Source: Mycolicibacterium sp. CH28 (GTDB lineage Bacteria; Actinomycetota; Actinomycetes; Mycobacteriales; Mycobacteriaceae). From it: a stretch of 64,000 bases of DNA. The stretch is from the NCBI RefSeq assembly GCF_004745805.1, contig NZ_SRLQ01000005.1:124001-188000 (forward strand), given 5' to 3'. The position numbers and the translations under genes were made by a program. The notes under the pieces were generated by a model. The model saw only the letters and a list, made by a program, of their open reading frames with translations. It did no database searches and had not been told where the DNA came from. This document shows positions 46,557 through 55,075 of the stretch, one piece after another. Within the stretch, counting starts at the first letter, position 1; every line of letters begins with the position of its first letter.

Positions 46557-47291
46557 CTACTCCCGCAGCAGGTAGGTGTCCATGATCCAGCCGTGCCGCG
46601 CGCGAGCTTCGGCCCGGGCGTCCGCGATACGCTCTCCGATTTCGCCGACGGTGCCCGACATCAGCAGTTCGTCGGCGGTGCCGAGGTAGGCGCCCCACCA
46701 GATCCGGGTCTGCGGCGGGCAACTCAGGAAGGAGCAGTCGCCGTCGAGCATGACCACGGCCGAACCGGTCAGGCCGCTGCCGCGTAGCTGGCGTCCGGTG
46801 GTGATCAGGACGGGCTCACCGATGTCGTTGAGCGGGATTCGGTGACGTGCGGTCAGCGCCTGCACCGCGGTGATCCCGGGGATGACGTCGTAGCTCAGCT
46901 CGACGTGGCCGGCCACCTCGTCGAGGATGCGCAGCGTGCTGTCGTAGAGCGACGGATCGCCCCACGCCAGGAAGGCGCCGACACCGTCGGGGCCCAGCTC
47001 GGTCTCGATGGCCTGGGCCCACAGCCGGGCGCGCGCGGAATGCCAGTCGGCGACCACTTGGGTGTACTCGCCGTCGGAGGCCCGTTTCGGGTCGGGCAGT
47101 TCGACGAGTCGGTAGCCGGGCCGGGTGATGAACCGCTCGCAGACCTCGCGGCGCAGCGACACCAGGTCGCTCTTGGCCTCACCCTTGTCCATCGCGAAGA
47201 ACACCTCGGTGTCGTTGAGTGCGCGAATGGCCTGGCTGGTCAGGTAGTCGGGATCGCCGGCGCCGATGCCGATGACGTGGATGGAGCGCAT
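46557..47291 (-). CDS. cobF: Precorrin-6A synthase (deacetylating) CobF
   Basis: CobF methylates precorrin-5 at C1 with loss of acetate in aerobic cobalamin synthesis. The 244-residue tetrapyrrole methylase starts MRSIHVIGIGAGDPDYLT and contains FLAWGDPSLYDST and DVIPGITAVQAL. It is the last of three genes coupled to the metal ATPase (5 bp after the MFS gene). M. tuberculosis lacks cobF, whereas M. canettii and environmental mycobacteria keep it. Confidence 0.92.
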   Translation of the reverse strand: MRSIHVIGIGAGDPDYLTSQAIRALNDTEVFFAMDKGEAKSDLVSLRREVCERFITRPGYRLVELPDPKRASDGEYTQVVADWHSARARLWAQAIETELGPDGVGAFLAWGDPSLYDSTLRILDEVAGHVELSYDVIPGITAVQALTARHRIPLNDIGEPVLITTGRQLRGSGLTGSAVVMLDGDCSFLSCPPQTRIWWGAYLGTADELLMSGTVGEIGERIADARAEARARHGWIMDTYLLRE

Positions 47292-47296
47292 TCCGG

Positions 47297-48484
47297 TCAC
47301 TCTAGCGAGCGACGCCGCAGCACCCATGGCGCCAGCAGCGCCACCGCGAAGCACCCGCCGACCACCCCGGAGATCAGCAGCGGCACTCGGCCGTCGGTCC
47401 CCCACAGCAGGCCCGCCCACAGTCCGGCCGCCAGCACCGCGGCGCCGCTGGCGCCCTGGAACAATCCCTGCGCACTGGCCTGCCGGTCGGCACCGACCAA
47501 CGAGGAGATCCACGCCTTACCCACCCCGTCGGTGCACGCGGTGAACAGGCCGTAGGCCGCGATCAGCAGCCACGCCGCCACGGTATCGGTGGTCAGGCCC
47601 AACCCGATGTAGCCGACGGCGAAAAAGACCAGCCCGAAACCGAACACCGCCGAGCGGGGCAGCCGGTCGGCCAGCACACCGGCCGGGAAGCTGGCCAGCG
47701 CGTAGACCAGGTTGTAGCCGACGTAGGCCAGGATCACGCCGACAACGCCGAAGCCAATCTCGTTGAGCCGCAACAACAGCAGTGCATCCGGGAAGTTGAC
47801 TACACCGAAGGCGACCAACAGCGCGGTCACCCGCCAGTAGCGGCGCGGAAGCTCACGCAATCCATGAAACACCGATTGGCGTTTGCCGGCCACGGAGTCG
47901 CCGCGCTCCCGCCCCGTACGTGGCCGTTCGCGGACCAACACGACAAGCAGCACCGACAGCACCGCGGGAACGATCGCAAGGTAGAGCAGTGGCGCGATGC
48001 GATGGTCCAGCAGCTCGTAACCGGCGAGCCCCAGCAGCGGGCCGACCACCGCACCGAGGGTGTCCATCGTGCGATGGAAGCCGAATACCCTTCCTCGCGC
48101 AGCGGGTTCGATACCGTCGACCAGCAGCGCGTCACGCGGCGCACCGCGGATGCCTTTGCCCAGTCGGTCGACGACCCGCCCGGCCAGCACACCGGGCCAG
48201 CCGGCGGCCACCGCGATGATGACCTTGCCCAGCGCCGCCATGCCGTATCCGGTTGCTATCAACGGCCGTTTGGCGAACCTGTCGCCGAGCGGGCCGACCG
48301 CGATCTTGGTCAGCGATGCCGCACCCTCCGCGGCGCCCTCGATCGCACCGACCACCGCGGGCGGCGCACCCAGCACGACGGTGAGGTAGATCGGCAGCAG
48401 CGGATACAGCAGTTCACTGGCGGCGTCCTGGAGGAACGACACCGCGGAGAGCACCCGCACATTGCGGGTCAGCCAGGCGCTCAC
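47297..48484 (-). CDS. MFS transporter
   Basis: A 395-residue major facilitator with about twelve helices. The MFS loop motif is seen as GPLGDRFAKRPL (about 64-75), and RVVDRLGKGIRGAPRDALLVD is a second conserved loop. The GTG start overlaps the ATPase stop (GTGA), so it is coupled to the metal ATPase and likely serves the same stress. The substrate is unknown; metal or drug efflux is inferred from context. Confidence 0.87.
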   Translation of the reverse strand: MSAWLTRNVRVLSAVSFLQDAASELLYPLLPIYLTVVLGAPPAVVGAIEGAAEGAASLTKIAVGPLGDRFAKRPLIATGYGMAALGKVIIAVAAGWPGVLAGRVVDRLGKGIRGAPRDALLVDGIEPAARGRVFGFHRTMDTLGAVVGPLLGLAGYELLDHRIAPLLYLAIVPAVLSVLLVVLVRERPRTGRERGDSVAGKRQSVFHGLRELPRRYWRVTALLVAFGVVNFPDALLLLRLNEIGFGVVGVILAYVGYNLVYALASFPAGVLADRLPRSAVFGFGLVFFAVGYIGLGLTTDTVAAWLLIAAYGLFTACTDGVGKAWISSLVGADRQASAQGLFQGASGAAVLAAGLWAGLLWGTDGRVPLLISGVVGGCFAVALLAPWVLRRRSLE

Positions 48485-50853
48485 CGAGGGTCGTTCGCGT
48501 TCAAGAAGTCCGGTGCGAGCACGAAGAAGTTCTCCTCCTCCTGCACGAAATGCAGGCGCAGCAGGGCGTACAGACCATAGAGGCAGGCCAGCAGATCGTC
48601 ACTCTGGTCGGGGCGCACCGTCGCCGCCTCGTCGGCCAGCTCGCGGTGGGCGTGCAGCCGTTGTGCCATCCGGTGGATCTCGGCGTGCATACGGCTCATC
48701 GTCGCGGTGGCTTCGGGACTGCCCAGTGGCCGCGCCAGCGCCGGATACAGCGTGCTGTCCTCGGCATCCTCGTGCGGGAGCAGGGTGTCCTGCAGGAAGG
48801 AATCGGCGGCGCGCAGCGACACCAGCGCACCCTCGAGCTGCCCAGCGGCGACCTGTTGGGCGGTGTCGCGCAGGATCGACAGATCGTCGCGCATCTGGTC
48901 GTGTTCGGCGGAGAACCGCCGCACCAGCGTCTCGGCGTCGTGGCTCAGCGGCGGCGGTCCGGCGTGGTCGCCGCCAAGTGCGCGAAGGGCATTGAGGATC
49001 ACCGCAAGGTCGATCCCTTCCTGCAGCAGAGCTCCGGCGGCCGGCGGCAGCCAGCCGAAAGCCGCGAACCCCATGGCCACCAGGGACAGGCCCATCCCCA
49101 CCGCTGCGCTCTGCACGGCGATCCGCCGGGACCGGCGGGCGATCAGCTTGGCGTCGGCGAGCCGGTCGAGCCGGTCCGAGGTGAGCACGATGTCGGCGGC
49201 CTCCGAGCTGGCGGTGGAGCCGCGAGCACCCATCGCGATGCCGACATCCGCGGCGGCCAGTGCCGGCGCATCGTTGACCCCGTCGCCGACCATGGCCGTC
49301 ACCGCGCGCTCGCTCTCGGCACGCACCCGGGCAACCTTGTCGGCGGGGGTCTGTTGGGCCGCCACCTCGTCGAGCCCGAGCACCGTACCGATCTGCTGCG
49401 CCGGCGCGGGCCGGTCGCCGGTGAGCATCACGAGTCGGGTGATTCCGGCGGTCCGCAGCCTGCGCAACGTGCGCGGGGCGTCGGGCCGCAGCGGATCGGT
49501 CAGCAGGATGGCACCGGCCAGTTCGTCGTCGACGCGAACCCAGGCCACGACTGCGCCGTCGAACGATGCGCGCGCCAGCACCGCGACCGCCCACTCCGGC
49601 AGGTCACCGTCGAGGCTGAGGTTGCCGACACCGACCCACTTCCCGTCCACGACCGCCGAGACCCCGGTGCCGGCCTCCTCGGTGACAGCACTGGGCACAC
49701 TGAGCTGCACCCCGCGCAGCCGCGCCTCGCCGACGATCGCGGCGGCGAGCACATGCGGTGACAGCTGGTCGGCTGAAGCGGCCAGGCCCAGCAGATCGTC
49801 GATCGTCCAGCCGGGGGCCACCACGATATCGGTGCCGCGGGGCCGACCCGAGGTCAGTGTTCCGGTTTTGTCCAGAACCAAAGTGGTTGCCCGACCCAAT
49901 GTTTCGAGGGCGCCTCCGCCGCGCACCAGGACCCCGATCCGCGATGTCCGGGACAGCCCGGACACAATGGCGACCGGCGCGGCCAGCAGCAGCGGGCATG
50001 GTGTCGCGACCACGAGCACCGCGACCGCACGCTCGGGTGTACCGCTGAAGATCCAGGCCAGGGCCGCGACGGCCAGCGCGACCGGCAAGAACCACGCAGC
50101 GACGCGGTCGGCGATGCGCACCACCGGCGCCGACTCGGCCGCAGCCTGGCGGGCCAATAGGACGATGCCGGCGTAGGTGCTGTCGGCCGCGCTGGCCGAT
50201 GCCCGCAGTTCCAGGCCGCTGCCGGCATTCACGCTGCCGCTGCGCAGCGGCTCGCCCTGGCTGCTCCGGACCGGCACGGACTCACCGGTCAGGGCGGAGT
50301 CGTCGAGTACCGCGATGTCCGAGAGGACGACACCGTCGACGGGAAGCACCTCCCCCGGGCCCACCACCACGACGTCGTCGACCAGAATCTCGTCGAGCCC
50401 AACCACCTCGACCCCATCCGGTGTGCGCCGCCGTGCGGTGCGCGGCACCCGGTCCAACAATGCCCGCAGATCCTTGGTGGCCCGCCGCTCGGCCGCCGCG
50501 TCGAGAGCCTGACCCGTTGCGAGCATCACGGCGATCAGCGCACCGGCGAGGTACTCCCCCACCGCCAGCGCGCCGCAGAGCGACAGCACCGCAAGCACAT
50601 CCACGCCGACCCGGCCGGCCCGGACCGCGGTGATCACCCACCACAGGGCGGGCAGGATGGCGGCGACCGTTCCGGCGACCCAGCAGGCGTCGGCGACGCG
50701 GCGCGCGTCGAGCAGCCACGCCAAGCCTCCGGCGGCCAGCGCGGTGAGCGTCACCGCGAGCAGCGCCCAGCGCAGGACCCGGCCGGCACTTCCGGTACTG
50801 GGCCGTGTGGTGTCGGTCATGTGAGCAATGTTCCCTTGTGAGTTGAACGACAC
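48481..50853 (-). CDS. P1B-type metal ATPase fused to a C-terminal hemerythrin domain
   Basis: A 790-residue P-type ATPase. Helices at about 28-75 and 83-118 precede the actuator motif TGES (189-192). The membrane metal site reads TPCP (284-287), followed by DKTGT (Asp328), TGDRPAP and GDGVNDAPAL, and the last helix is QEGIDLAVILNALR. There is no N-terminal heavy-metal domain. Residues about 638-790 form a hemerythrin-like domain with H651, H694-x3-E698, H723-x3-H727 and H768 as iron ligands. TPC plus hemerythrin is the P1B-5 class, linked to Ni/Fe/Co export and O2 or iron sensing. A BlaI-type operator lies in its promoter. Confidence 0.93.
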   Translation of the reverse strand: MSFNSQGNIAHMTDTTRPSTGSAGRVLRWALLAVTLTALAAGGLAWLLDARRVADACWVAGTVAAILPALWWVITAVRAGRVGVDVLAVLSLCGALAVGEYLAGALIAVMLATGQALDAAAERRATKDLRALLDRVPRTARRRTPDGVEVVGLDEILVDDVVVVGPGEVLPVDGVVLSDIAVLDDSALTGESVPVRSSQGEPLRSGSVNAGSGLELRASASAADSTYAGIVLLARQAAAESAPVVRIADRVAAWFLPVALAVAALAWIFSGTPERAVAVLVVATPCPLLLAAPVAIVSGLSRTSRIGVLVRGGGALETLGRATTLVLDKTGTLTSGRPRGTDIVVAPGWTIDDLLGLAASADQLSPHVLAAAIVGEARLRGVQLSVPSAVTEEAGTGVSAVVDGKWVGVGNLSLDGDLPEWAVAVLARASFDGAVVAWVRVDDELAGAILLTDPLRPDAPRTLRRLRTAGITRLVMLTGDRPAPAQQIGTVLGLDEVAAQQTPADKVARVRAESERAVTAMVGDGVNDAPALAAADVGIAMGARGSTASSEAADIVLTSDRLDRLADAKLIARRSRRIAVQSAAVGMGLSLVAMGFAAFGWLPPAAGALLQEGIDLAVILNALRALGGDHAGPPPLSHDAETLVRRFSAEHDQMRDDLSILRDTAQQVAAGQLEGALVSLRAADSFLQDTLLPHEDAEDSTLYPALARPLGSPEATATMSRMHAEIHRMAQRLHAHRELADEAATVRPDQSDDLLACLYGLYALLRLHFVQEEENFFVLAPDFLNANDPR

Positions 50854-50872
50854 TGCGCAGTTCTGCGTTACC

Positions 50873-50891
50873 TACTACAGCGTATGTAGTA
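50873..50891. promoter_or_regulatory. BlaI/MecI-type operator TACTACAGCGTATGTAGTA
   Basis: Perfect 7-bp arms (TACTACA, TGTAGTA) with a 5-base spacer match the TACA/TGTA dyad bound by BlaI/MecI/CopY repressors. It sits in the 81-bp space between the divergent P1B ATPase and DUF2231 genes, about 20 bp from the ATPase start, and can control both. A BlaI gene lies 1.4 kb away at 52316. Confidence 0.8.
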
Positions 50892-50934
50892 TTCGCGGCG
50901 ATAGCGCACCCCACCCGTCAGGCAGGAGTACCAG

Positions 50935-51426
50935 GTGTCGACTTTCAACGGTCTTCCCGCACACGTGCTGTTCGTACATTTCATCGTCGTACTGGCCCCG
51001 CTGACGGCGGCCCTGGCGATCCTGTGCGCGGTGTGGCCGGCGGCCCGGCAGCGCTTGGTGTGGTTGGTGGCGGCGTTGTCGTTGCTCACCGCGGTGCTCA
51101 CACCGCTGACGACCGAGGCCGGGGAATGGCTCGAACACCGTGTGGAGCGCTCAGCGCTGCTGCACACACACACTGAACTCGGCGACACCATGGTCTATTT
51201 CGCACTGGCCCTCGTCATCGCCGCGGCGTTGCTGGTGGTGGTGCATCTGCGCGCCAGCCGGGGTAAGCCGGTGTCCACGGCACTGTCGGCGATCATCGCC
51301 GTCTTCGTCGCGGTGGCCGGCGTCGCGACGGTGATCCAGGTCTATCGCATCGGCGACTCGGGAGCCAAGGCCACCTGGGCCGACATTCCGCTGGTCCCGG
51401 CCGCATCCGCGGGCGACGGCGACTAG
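50935..51426 (+). CDS. DUF2231 four-helix membrane protein
   Basis: A 163-residue protein starting at GTG 50935 with AGGAG upstream. The family signature is the N-terminal GLPAHVLFVHFIVVLAPL; four helices (about 12-34, 40-58, 83-106 and 115-135) carry several His residues (H10, H15, H67, H76, H78) that could bind heme or metal. It is divergent from the P1B-5 ATPase, shares its BlaI-type operator, and its stop overlaps the stop of the M56 gene. The function is unknown, with redox or metal handling inferred. Confidence 0.85.
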   Translation: MSTFNGLPAHVLFVHFIVVLAPLTAALAILCAVWPAARQRLVWLVAALSLLTAVLTPLTTEAGEWLEHRVERSALLHTHTELGDTMVYFALALVIAAALLVVVHLRASRGKPVSTALSAIIAVFVAVAGVATVIQVYRIGDSGAKATWADIPLVPAASAGDGD

Positions 51427-52316
51427 AACCGGATCGGCAGGCCGAACACCTGCCCTGCCGGCTCGCCCCGTTCCGGAACCACCCGGTCCTGGGCAAGGTC
51501 GGCAACCGCCACGAAATCGAAGCTCAGGACAACCACCACGGCTGCCGCCGCGGCCAGCAGCCAGCCCGGCTGACGCCGCGGGCCCGGTCGCTGCAACGCA
51601 TCCACGCGTCGGATCACCTCGCCAGGCCGGCCGGCGATGCCGGTCCAGGCCGGCCTCGGCGGGGCCGAGCACAGCACCGCCACCCGCGCCACGGCGCGCA
51701 GCGTGGCGACACGGTCACCCGCGGCAGCGCTCTCGTCGGCGGCACGCTCGGCCGCGAATCGCACCGCCGTACCCCACGTCCGCAGCATCGGGTTGAGGCA
51801 CGCGGCCAGCTGCACCGCCTGGATCAGCAGCGAATGGTGACCCGCGAGGTGCGCCCGCTCATGGTCGAGCACGGCGCGCAGCTCATCGTCGTCCAGGGCG
51901 GACGAGAGCGCGCTGGTGATCACGACGACGCCGCGACGCCCCGGGACAGCGAAGGCGTCCGGAATCGTGGACTCCACCCGAAGCAGTTCACCGACGCGGT
52001 CGGGGCAGTCGCGAAACAGCCTGCCGGACCGCATGTTTGCCCGGATCCGGAGCGCATGCCGGACGGTGCCGAGCAGCGTCCAGACCAGCCATCCGCCCAG
52101 CAGCACCGCACCAACCCGAGCCGCCGCGGACCCGGCACCGGCGACGATCGTCGCCACCGCCAGGGCCGACATCCAGGTGGCGAGCGCCAACGCAGCGCCG
52201 GTGACCGCGAGGACCGTCGTCAGCCAGCGCGGGGTGAAGAGCACACCGAGCCGCGGCAGGAACAGTGTTAGCAACACCGCGGCCAGCCACGGCCCGGCCA
52301 GCACCAACAACAGCAC
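51423..52316 (-). CDS. M56-family membrane metallopeptidase (BlaR1/MecR1 protease half)
   Basis: The 297-residue protein has three N-terminal helices, the zinc site H152-E-R-A-H156 with Glu190 or Glu195 as third ligand, and one C-terminal helix (about 250-272). It lacks the penicillin-binding sensor domain of BlaR1. Such proteins are thought to cleave the cognate BlaI repressor upon a signal. The GTG overlaps the blaI stop by one base, so the two are a signalling pair. Confidence 0.9.
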   Translation of the reverse strand: MLLLVLAGPWLAAVLLTLFLPRLGVLFTPRWLTTVLAVTGAALALATWMSALAVATIVAGAGSAAARVGAVLLGGWLVWTLLGTVRHALRIRANMRSGRLFRDCPDRVGELLRVESTIPDAFAVPGRRGVVVITSALSSALDDDELRAVLDHERAHLAGHHSLLIQAVQLAACLNPMLRTWGTAVRFAAERAADESAAAGDRVATLRAVARVAVLCSAPPRPAWTGIAGRPGEVIRRVDALQRPGPRRQPGWLLAAAAAVVVVLSFDFVAVADLAQDRVVPERGEPAGQVFGLPIRF

Positions 52317-52693
52317 TAGACAGCGCCGGAATCGTTGTCGGCCAGCAACTTTCGAAGCATCGCTTCGTCGGCGGGGTCAAGCCCGGCGACAAAGCTGGCC
52401 AGCACGTCGGCACGGTCGGGCGCTCGCCTGCGGTGCAGTTCGTTGCGCATCTTGATCGCGGCCCGCAACGCCGGTAGGTCCCGGGCCGGGGCGGCGAGGG
52501 CGTAGACATAGGCCCGGCCGACTTTCGTCCGGGTAACCAGTTGCTTGTCGGCCAGCCGGACGAGCGCGGTCATCACCGTGGTGTGAGCAAGGTCACCACC
52601 GAGTTCGGTGCGCACTTCGGCGACGCTCATCGCCGGGCGATGGCCCAGGGCGGCGATGATGGCGTCTTCCAGACTGCCGGGTTGTCTGCGCAC
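52316..52693 (-). CDS. blaI: BlaI/MecI/CopY-family repressor
   Basis: A 125-residue winged-helix repressor. The recognition region HTTVMTALVRLADKQLV and the wing RTKVGRAYVY are typical, and the C-terminal half is a helical dimerisation domain (VLASFVAGLDPADEAMLRKLL, in two parts). It starts at a GTG and is coupled to the M56 peptidase. The nearest BlaI-type dyad is at 50873-50891, so the P1B-5 ATPase and DUF2231 genes are the predicted targets rather than a beta-lactamase. Confidence 0.9.
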   Translation of the reverse strand: MRRQPGSLEDAIIAALGHRPAMSVAEVRTELGGDLAHTTVMTALVRLADKQLVTRTKVGRAYVYALAAPARDLPALRAAIKMRNELHRRRAPDRADVLASFVAGLDPADEAMLRKLLADNDSGAV

Positions 52694-52739
52694 AGGTGAT
52701 CCTCTCCCTGAACAGGATAGGCACCCATCGCCGGCAGGC

Positions 52740-53720
52740 TCAGCCGCGCAGCGTCACGCTCGGAGACTCGCCGAATTCGACGCGGTAGACCTGGCTGAAC
52801 CGCCCGATGTGGGCGAAGCCCCAGCGCGTCGCGATCCCCGACACGGTGTCACAGGCCGGGTCCGCGGCCAGCAGATCATGGCGCGCGCGGTCCAGCCGAA
52901 CCTGGCGCAAATAGGCCATCGGGGTGGTGCCCAGATGCCTGCGGAACATGTACTGCACGGCGCGGGGGGTGACGTTGACGGCGCTGGCGATGTCGGCCAT
53001 CGCGATGTCGCGCGCGCAATTGGCATGGATGTAGTCGACCGCGCGGCGCAGTATCGGCGAGCATCCCGGGTCGGGCTGCTCCTCTGTTCGTTCGGCATCG
53101 ACGTAGGTGTTGGGGAAGACGTGCAGCAACGTCGTCGCCAGCAGCCGGACCGCGCCGCCAACGACCAACTCGGCGTCCCTGGCTCCAGCGCAGCCCTGCA
53201 GGGTGGTGGTGACGTAGTCGACCGCTGTCTGCCACTGCGCCGCGGCGGTCGCCGACCGGGCACGACCGGAGAGAAACCGAACCCCCGGCCGTCCATCGGC
53301 CGCCGCATCGCCGGTGATCTGGCGCAACGCCGCCGGCGCGACGATGGTCAGCGAGATCGCGGCGTCGACGGTCTGAGCCCGGCACGGGCGCCCGGCACGC
53401 ACCGAGAGCACGACATCGCCGGCCGAGCATGTCTCGGCACGGGAATTGCCCCCGTACCGCAGGCTTCCGGACTTCAGCTGCGTGACTATGTAGAAGGGCC
53501 AGGGTTCGCTCTCGAAGTCCAACGCGCTGGGCAGTTCGGCCGTACCGACACTGGCGCGGCCCATCGTCATTCCTGACACCGTCATCGGCCGGTTCGGAAG
53601 CAGGCCGTCGACGCGGCCCTGCACTCCACACGCGCTTTCTAAGAACGACGCCGCCGCATCGGGGTCAGCAGTAGAGAACGTGGTGCTCTGCGGAAACACA
53701 TCCGGGGCAGCTGTGATCAT
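52740..53720 (-). CDS. AraC/XylS-family transcriptional regulator
   Basis: A 326-residue regulator with an N-terminal cupin-like ligand domain of the AraC_binding_2 type (about 10-190) and a C-terminal double HTH (about 225-325): VDYIHANCARDIAMADIAS, VTPRAVQYMFRRHLG and GIATRWGFAHIGRFSQVYR. AGGAG lies upstream of the ATG at 53718-53720. It is divergent from the LLM gene at 54025 with a 304-bp gap and might regulate it, although the clear operator there is of KstR type. Confidence 0.9.
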   Translation of the reverse strand: MITAAPDVFPQSTTFSTADPDAAASFLESACGVQGRVDGLLPNRPMTVSGMTMGRASVGTAELPSALDFESEPWPFYIVTQLKSGSLRYGGNSRAETCSAGDVVLSVRAGRPCRAQTVDAAISLTIVAPAALRQITGDAAADGRPGVRFLSGRARSATAAAQWQTAVDYVTTTLQGCAGARDAELVVGGAVRLLATTLLHVFPNTYVDAERTEEQPDPGCSPILRRAVDYIHANCARDIAMADIASAVNVTPRAVQYMFRRHLGTTPMAYLRQVRLDRARHDLLAADPACDTVSGIATRWGFAHIGRFSQVYRVEFGESPSVTLRG

Positions 53721-54024
53721 CGGCTCCTGACTCCAACGGTGGCCGAAGCCTCCGTGACGTAAGGCCGCCGAAGAACGAACACATGAGAACTCGTCGACCG
53801 TCCATGGAGAACTGCGGGGTTACCTACATCCGCCAGCGACGGCGAATGAACGAGCATCGGTCTCAGCTCTGCGCAGACAATACCGCCGTACGGTCCGTTT
53901 GCGGCAGGATTGGAACTCTTTCCACAAGAGGGTGTAGCCGCGGAGAGGCCGGCGGCAATCGGTGCACGACCGACGGATTCACCAACCCGCGAACGCTCAA
54001 TAGAACGCGTTCTACTATCGCCAG
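53721..54024. other. 304-bp divergent promoter region between the AraC and LLM genes
   Basis: No gene is recognised. Apart from the KstR-type palindrome at its right end, the region shows no strong hairpin. Short open frames lack a ribosome-binding site and family features. Confidence 0.55.
54001..54014 (+). promoter_or_regulatory. Perfect KstR-type operator TAGAACGCGTTCTA
   Basis: A perfect 14-bp palindrome fitting TnnAACnnGTTnnA lies 10 bp before the ATG of the LLM oxidoreductase. KstR represses sterol catabolism genes in mycobacteria, and the orthologue Rv0940c is, from memory, a listed KstR target. Confidence 0.8.
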
Positions 54025-54888
54025 ATGCGATTCACGTACGCCGAGGCGATGACCGACCCGACGTTCTACGTCCCGCTGGCACAGGCGGCCGAGGCCGCGG
54101 GCTACCACGCGATGACGATCCCCGACAGCGTCGCCTACCCGTTCGAGTCGGACTCGACGTACCCGTACACCCCGGACGGCAACCGTGAGTTCTTGGAGGG
54201 CAAGTCCTTCATCGAGACGTTCGTACTGACCGCGGCGCTGGGCGCGGTGACCAAAACCCTCACGTTCAACTTCTTCGTCCTCAAGCTGCCGATCCGGCCG
54301 CCGGCGCTGGTGGCCAAGCAGGCCGGGTCGCTGGCGGCGCTGATCGGCAACCGGGTCGGGCTCGGCGTCGGCACCAGCCCGTGGCCGGAGGACTACGAGC
54401 TGATGGGGGTGCCGTTCGCCAAGCGGGGCAAGCGGATGGATGAATGCATCGACATCATCCGCGGGCTTACCAGCGGGGACTACTTCGAATACCACGGCGA
54501 GTTCTATGACATCCCCAAGACCAAGATGACGCCCGCGCCGTCGAAGCCGATCCCGATTCTGATCGGCGGGCATGCCGACGCCGCGCTGCGCCGGGCCGCC
54601 CGCAACGACGGCTGGATGCACGGCGGCGGCAACGAGGACCTCGACGAGTTACTGGCCAGGCTCAACCGCTACCGGGCAGAGGAGGGTCAGACCGGCGAGT
54701 TTCAGATCCACGTCATATCGATCGACGGGTTCACGGTGGACGGCGTCAAACGGTTGGAGGACAAGGGCGTCACCGACGTGATCGTCGGCTTCCGGGTTCC
54801 CTACATCAAGGGCCCGGACACCGAGCCGCTGGACGCCAAGATCCGCAACCTGGAATGGTTCGCCGAGAACGTCATCGCCAAGGTCTAG
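54025..54888 (+). CDS. LLM-class F420-dependent oxidoreductase (Rv0940c-like)
   Basis: A 287-residue luciferase-fold protein. The core runs from MRFTYAEAMTDPTFYVPLA through LPIRPPALVAKQAGSLAAL and RVGLGVGTSPWPEDY to PILIGGHADAALRRAARNDGW; these are cofactor F420 or FMN-binding segments of the family. The operator at 54001-54014 places it under KstR, so a step in steroid or side-chain degradation is likely. The exact substrate is unknown. Confidence 0.9.
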   Translation: MRFTYAEAMTDPTFYVPLAQAAEAAGYHAMTIPDSVAYPFESDSTYPYTPDGNREFLEGKSFIETFVLTAALGAVTKTLTFNFFVLKLPIRPPALVAKQAGSLAALIGNRVGLGVGTSPWPEDYELMGVPFAKRGKRMDECIDIIRGLTSGDYFEYHGEFYDIPKTKMTPAPSKPIPILIGGHADAALRRAARNDGWMHGGGNEDLDELLARLNRYRAEEGQTGEFQIHVISIDGFTVDGVKRLEDKGVTDVIVGFRVPYIKGPDTEPLDAKIRNLEWFAENVIAKV

Positions 54889-55075
54889 CCGAGCTTGACC
54901 GCGGCCACCGCCACCGCGCCCCCTGGCGGTGCCACCGGCTACGACGAACCGCACACCATCGAACGGGCCGTTCGGCGCAGAAGTCGGTGCGTTCAGCGAC
55001 AAAAGCGCCATCGATGAGACCTGGGCCACGTCGTCGCGCTACGGTGCAGGCACCCAACGACGGGAAGGAGCCGGT

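Noticed and set aside
46549..46560. 12-bp palindrome GTAGTCGACTAC as an operator
   Set aside because: It overlaps the cobF stop and the start region of the hydrolase, but it occurs once and matches no known regulator, so evidence is too thin.
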